Shown here one piece after another: positions 7,992-10,626 of a DNA stretch of 10,626 bases; the stretch's first letter is position 1, and every line of letters begins with the position of its first letter. The stretch is from Bordetella parapertussis (GTDB lineage: Bacteria; Pseudomonadota; Gammaproteobacteria; Burkholderiales; Burkholderiaceae_C): contig CAMDJU010000081.1 of NCBI GenBank assembly GCA_945900695.1, positions 1 through 10,626 of the forward strand, given 5' to 3'. The notes under the pieces were generated by a model, which saw only the letters and a program-made list of their open reading frames with translations, was not told the DNA's origin and searched no databases. The position numbers were made by a program, and so were the translations under genes.

Positions 7992-8878
7992 GCGGTGACT
8001 CTTTTCACAGGGGTGTGGGCCAATTCAGGCTGCCATTGCAGCACCTGCGGCGCGGAGTAACAAAGAAAGCGCTTGTTTGTGGCGCGCCCCACGGTGCACA
8101 GCCCCAAGCGCTGGGCCATCTCAAAGCCCATTTGCGTGATGCCACTGCGCGATACCACCACGGGCACTTGCATTTGCGCGGCCTTGAGCACCATTTCACT
8201 GGTCAGGCGCCCGGTGGTGTAAAAAGCCCAGGGCGCATCGGCAGATGCCAGAGCCGGGTCGATGCCATTCATCCACATCCAACCCGCAATGGTGTCGATG
8301 GCATTGTGGCGGCCCACGTCTTCGACAAACAAACGCATATCGCCGTTGTGGAACAGGGCGCAGGCATGCACTGAACCGGCCGACTTGTACGTGCTCTCCT
8401 GGAGGCGAATGGCATCCACCATGGCGTACAAGGCCTGTTGCTGCCATTGCGCCGGGGGGAGGCTCAGGCCCCCCAAATCGGTGAGCAAGTCACCAAACAT
8501 GCTGCCTTGTCCGCAACCCGTGGTGACCACGCGCTGTGCAGTTTTGGCGCTCAGGTCGGCAATGCCGCCGTGGGTTTTGACCGCGGCAACCCCTGCGCCG
8601 CCCTCGCCTGCATCCCAATCCACGGTGATGGATTCGACCGCACTGGGTGCATCGATCAAACGCTGGTTGCGCAAATAGCCCAGCACCAGCCATTCGGGGT
8701 GGGCGCCCAAGGTCATCAAGGTCACCAACTCGCGCTTGTCCACATACACCGTGAGGGCGCGTTCGGCCGGAATGGACAAGTCCTCGGTGTGGCCGTGCTC
8801 GTTGACCGCTTGCACGGGGCAGGTCAAGGGGGCACGGGCTTGGGTGAGTCGGGGCAGCACATGTTGCATAGGGGGCAT
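7988..8878 (-). CDS. fdhD: Formate dehydrogenase accessory sulfurtransferase FdhD
   Basis: FdhD transfers sulfur from a cysteine desulfurase to the Mo-bisPGD cofactor, a step needed for formate dehydrogenase activity. The 296-residue protein shows family blocks: ERALTVYVDKRELVTLMTLG (39-58), VVTTGCGQGSMFG (117-129), the very conserved FVEDVGRHNAIDTIAGW (184-200), YTTGRLTSEMVLKAAQ (220-235), VPVVVSRSGIT (238-248) and KRFLCYS (269-275). Residue 122 is the cysteine matching the first Cys of the E. coli CxxC loop, but residue 125 is Gly where the second Cys is expected. The chosen start at 8878 has GAGGTCGG about 7-14 bases upstream; an ATG nine bases further in is possible. The stop overlaps the permease start by 4 bases. 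No formate dehydrogenase genes are in the window. The gene diverges from the S4 protein gene. Confidence 0.95.
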   Translation of the reverse strand: MPPMQHVLPRLTQARAPLTCPVQAVNEHGHTEDLSIPAERALTVYVDKRELVTLMTLGAHPEWLVLGYLRNQRLIDAPSAVESITVDWDAGEGGAGVAAVKTHGGIADLSAKTAQRVVTTGCGQGSMFGDLLTDLGGLSLPPAQWQQQALYAMVDAIRLQESTYKSAGSVHACALFHNGDMRLFVEDVGRHNAIDTIAGWMWMNGIDPALASADAPWAFYTTGRLTSEMVLKAAQMQVPVVVSRSGITQMGFEMAQRLGLCTVGRATNKRFLCYSAPQVLQWQPELAHTPVKRVTA

Positions 8879-9000
8879 AGCCTAACCGACCTCGACAGGG
8901 CCATGCGGCCCAAAGGACATTGACTGGGTTTGGCCATGCCCGTGGGTGTCTTTTCTTCTGGCCCAGCCTGCCCGAGGCGGACAGCGGTGACAATGTCGCC

Positions 9001-9414
9001 ATGGAGAAAATGCGCATCGACAAATGGCTGTGGGCGGCCCGGTTTTATAAAACCCGCTCTTTGGCCAGCGAAGACATCGACAAAGGACGGGTCGAGGTGA
9101 ATGGGCAAACCGCCAAACCCTCGCGCGAAGTCAAACCCGGCGACACGGTTCAAGTGCGCCAAGGTGCCGTGCAGCGCATGGTGTTGATTGTGGGCTTGAG
9201 TGCCCAGCGGGGGCCCGCCCCCGTGGCCCAATTGCTGTACCAAGAAACCGCCGACAGCATCGAACAACGCGCCAAGCTGGCCTTGCAACAGCGTTACGCC
9301 CGCGAACCCGCCTTGAGCCAAGAGCAGGGCCGCCCCACCAAGCGCGATCGGCGCGAACTCGAGCAAGCACGCCACGGTTGGGACGAGCGCTGGAGCGCAT
9401 CGGTGGACAAATAA
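9001..9414 (+). CDS. hslR: S4-domain RNA-binding protein (HslR/Hsp15-like)
   Basis: The 137-residue protein has an N-terminal S4 RNA-binding fold: MRIDKWLWAARFYKTRSLA (4-22), DIDKGRVEVNGQTAKPSREVKPGD (25-48) and TVQVRQGAVQRMVLIVGL (49-66). This is the Hsp15 signature. In E. coli, Hsp15 binds stalled 50S subunits carrying nascent peptidyl-tRNA after heat shock. The C-terminal third is basic and charged (GRPTKRDRRELEQARHGWDERW), as in the family. The start at 9001 (MEKMRIDKW) fits relatives. An in-frame reading from 8920 adds 27 residues without family character, and the ATG at 9010 would have GGAG only three bases away. No heat-shock promoter is evident upstream. The gene converges on the uspA-like gene with 47 bases between their stops. 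Confidence 0.93.
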   Translation: MEKMRIDKWLWAARFYKTRSLASEDIDKGRVEVNGQTAKPSREVKPGDTVQVRQGAVQRMVLIVGLSAQRGPAPVAQLLYQETADSIEQRAKLALQQRYAREPALSQEQGRPTKRDRRELEQARHGWDERWSASVDK

Positions 9415-9461
9415 AACCCATCAGCGCGGTTTCAAACCGGCCTTGTCAGCGCGACCACGGC

Positions 9462-9896
9462 CTAGATGATGGACACCAACACACTGCAGGGGGCTTCCTC
9501 AATCAGCGACGGTGAGATGGAGGCATGCCACCAGCGCTGAACCCAACTGTTCTTGTGTTGGTGACCCACCACGATCAAATCGGCGCCAATGCGCTTGGCA
9601 CAGGCGCATATTTCATGCACCGGGTCTCCCAGCAGCAATTCGCCCGTGGCGGCAAAACCTTGGTCGGCAAAGGCCGACAAGCCTTGCGCCAGCACCTGCT
9701 CAAAACCTTTGCGATGCGCCGCCTCTTGTTCGGTGGAAAACACAATGCCTTCGGCCACCACGGCATTGAGCGCCATGGGCATCACCGCCACCAGGTGCAA
9801 TTCGGCCTGACCCCATTGGGCCAGCTCGCGCGATTCGAGCAAGGCTTTTTGACCGGCGACAGAGCCGTTATAGGCCAACAACAATTTTTTGTACAT
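9462..9896 (-). CDS. UspA-family universal stress protein with degenerate ATP site
   Basis: From the ATG at 9896 this is a single-domain, 144-residue Usp. It begins MYKKLLLAYNGSVAGQKAL (1-19), the standard first strand and loop, and ends with IGADLIVVGHQHKNSWVQRW (103-122) and APCSVLVSI (135-143). In ATP-binding Usps the first loop carries Asp (AYDGS) and the last strand runs into G-x2-G-x9-G-S/T. Here Asp is Asn10 and only the first Gly (Gly111) of the second motif remains, so nucleotide binding is doubtful, as in E. coli UspA. The role is probably a stress-linked dimeric regulator or chaperone in the cytoplasm; no partner is known. A TTG at 9911 would add five residues; the ATG is preferred. 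It is divergent from the Bug-family gene. Confidence 0.92.
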   Translation of the reverse strand: MYKKLLLAYNGSVAGQKALLESRELAQWGQAELHLVAVMPMALNAVVAEGIVFSTEQEAAHRKGFEQVLAQGLSAFADQGFAATGELLLGDPVHEICACAKRIGADLIVVGHQHKNSWVQRWWHASISPSLIEEAPCSVLVSII

Positions 9897-10069
9897 CTTC
9901 GGCACTTTCAAAACAAGGCAGGAGGAACAGGGTGAAGCATGGGGCCTAATTCACTTTATTGGGAATGGGGTTTTCACTTCCATATGAACCCTGTATGACC
10001 CATGAGCCAAGCCCTTGAAAATGCGAGGGTGGGCTGAAGTTGTGGCCCGCGTCAACCCTTTTCAACTTT

Positions 10070-10075
10070 GAGGTG
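10070..10075 (+). promoter_or_regulatory. Strong ribosome-binding site of the Bug-family gene
   Basis: GAGGTG sits five bases upstream of the ATG at 10081. It is the clearest Shine-Dalgarno in the window and fixes the start of this gene. In the rest of the 9897-10080 intergenic region I see only a poor sigma-70 candidate (TTTTCA at 9971, TATGAC at 9994, spacer 17) and no convincing terminator or operator. Confidence 0.75.
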
Positions 10076-10080
10076 ACTCC

Positions 10081-10626
10081 ATGAAAACCGCACCCTCTCG
10101 CCGCAACGTGCTGAAAACCTTGGCCGTGGGCGCTGGCACTTTGGCCGCACCGGCCTGGTCCCAAGCGTCCTACCCCAGTCGGCCGATCAAGCTCATTTGC
10201 CCTTGGCCGGCTGGCGGCTCCAGTGATCAGGTCATGCGCGCGCTGGCCGACGCCACAGGGCGCGTGCTCGGTGGGACCATGGTGGTGGAGAACAAACCCG
10301 GCGCCAGCGGCATGCTCGGCCCCAATGAGTTGGTCTCGGCCAAGCCCGATGGCTATACCTTGTCGCAACTCACCATCGGCGTGTTGCGACTGCCGCACAT
10401 GCAAAAAATGATGTTCAACCCCTTGAGCGACTTCACCTACATCGCCTGCTTGACCGGCTATACCTTTGGCATGGCGGTGCGCGCGGACAGTCCCCACAAA
10501 ACCATCAAAGACCTGGTCACCTTTGCCAAGGCCAACCCGGGCAAATTCAGCTACGGCTCGACCGGCAATGGCACCACGCCCCATTTGGCGGTGGAAGAGT
10601 TCGCCATGAAGGCCGGCATTGAGTTG
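10081..10626 (+). CDS. Bug/TctC-family tripartite tricarboxylate transporter substrate-binding protein, N-terminal part
   Basis: The reading frame is open for 182 codons to the window edge, so the C-terminal part (about 140 residues of a usual 320-330) is missing. Residues 1-29 are a twin-arginine signal peptide: SRRNVLK (6-12), the hydrophobic LAVGAGTLAAPA, and a likely cleavage around AWS-QA. The mature protein opens YPSRPIKLICPWPAGGSSDQVMRALA (31-56), the Bug-family signature, with the PAGG turn at 44-47 followed by the Ser-Ser-Asp that contacts ligand carboxylates. VVENKPGASGMLGPNELVSAKPDGYTL (69-95) is also typical. Such proteins capture carboxylates or related small molecules in the periplasm for a TctAB permease, although most Bug genes in Burkholderiales lack a linked permease. 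The ligand cannot be predicted. A strong GAGGTG lies upstream of the start. Confidence 0.94.
   Translation, partial: MKTAPSRRNVLKTLAVGAGTLAAPAWSQASYPSRPIKLICPWPAGGSSDQVMRALADATGRVLGGTMVVENKPGASGMLGPNELVSAKPDGYTLSQLTIGVLRLPHMQKMMFNPLSDFTYIACLTGYTFGMAVRADSPHKTIKDLVTFAKANPGKFSYGSTGNGTTPHLAVEEFAMKAGIEL

Noticed and set aside
8920..8925. TTGACT as a -35 box for the S4 protein gene
   Set aside because: No acceptable -10 hexamer is found 15-19 bases downstream.
9427..9439. CGGTTT-C-AAACCG palindrome between hslR and the uspA-like gene
   Set aside because: The centre is a single base, so an RNA hairpin would have at most a four-base stem; no T-run follows, so it is not a credible terminator.

Overview
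The window is an ordinary stretch of high-GC chromosome from a betaproteobacterium, most likely Burkholderiales and probably Comamonadaceae. This rests on the gene set (a Bug-family periplasmic binding protein, an fkpB-ispH pair, a group II truncated haemoglobin, an HslR-type S4 protein) and on codon use. It is a family-level inference, not a search result. Coding density is high: there are eleven protein genes plus a partial tRNA, and the largest non-coding gap is about 184 bases. I see no insertion sequence, prophage, CRISPR array or obviously transferred segment.

Layout. (1) 1-3376, all on the minus strand: fkpB (peptidyl-prolyl isomerase/chaperone) overlaps ispH (last step of the MEP isoprenoid pathway) by ATGA. 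They are followed by serS (seryl-tRNA synthetase), a small lipoprotein of unknown function, and the 5' part of a tRNA-Ser(CGA) gene that runs off the left edge. A synthetase and a cognate tRNA therefore lie close together. (2) 3482-4975, plus strand: radC (JAMM/MPN family) and a Smr-domain protein. The short leaders of both contain dyad symmetry. (3) 4962-8878, minus strand: a three-gene cluster of fdhD (formate dehydrogenase accessory sulfurtransferase), a large two-FtsX-domain ABC permease of the YbbP type, and a group II truncated haemoglobin. fdhD and the permease overlap by 4 bases, the haemoglobin follows 18 bases later, and it overlaps the convergent smr gene by 14 bases. (4) 9001-9414, plus: an HslR-like S4 RNA-binding protein. 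(5) 9462-9896, minus: a small UspA-family protein with a degraded nucleotide-binding signature. (6) 10081 to the right edge, plus: the N-terminal part of a Tat-exported Bug/TctC solute-binding protein.

No undescribed system is evident. The points most worth a second look are the fdhD-permease-haemoglobin cluster with no ATPase partner in view, the FdhD with only one cysteine where a CxxC is expected, the UspA lacking the usual ATP-binding residues, a possible leaderless start for serS, and the stem-loop-rich leader of the smr gene.
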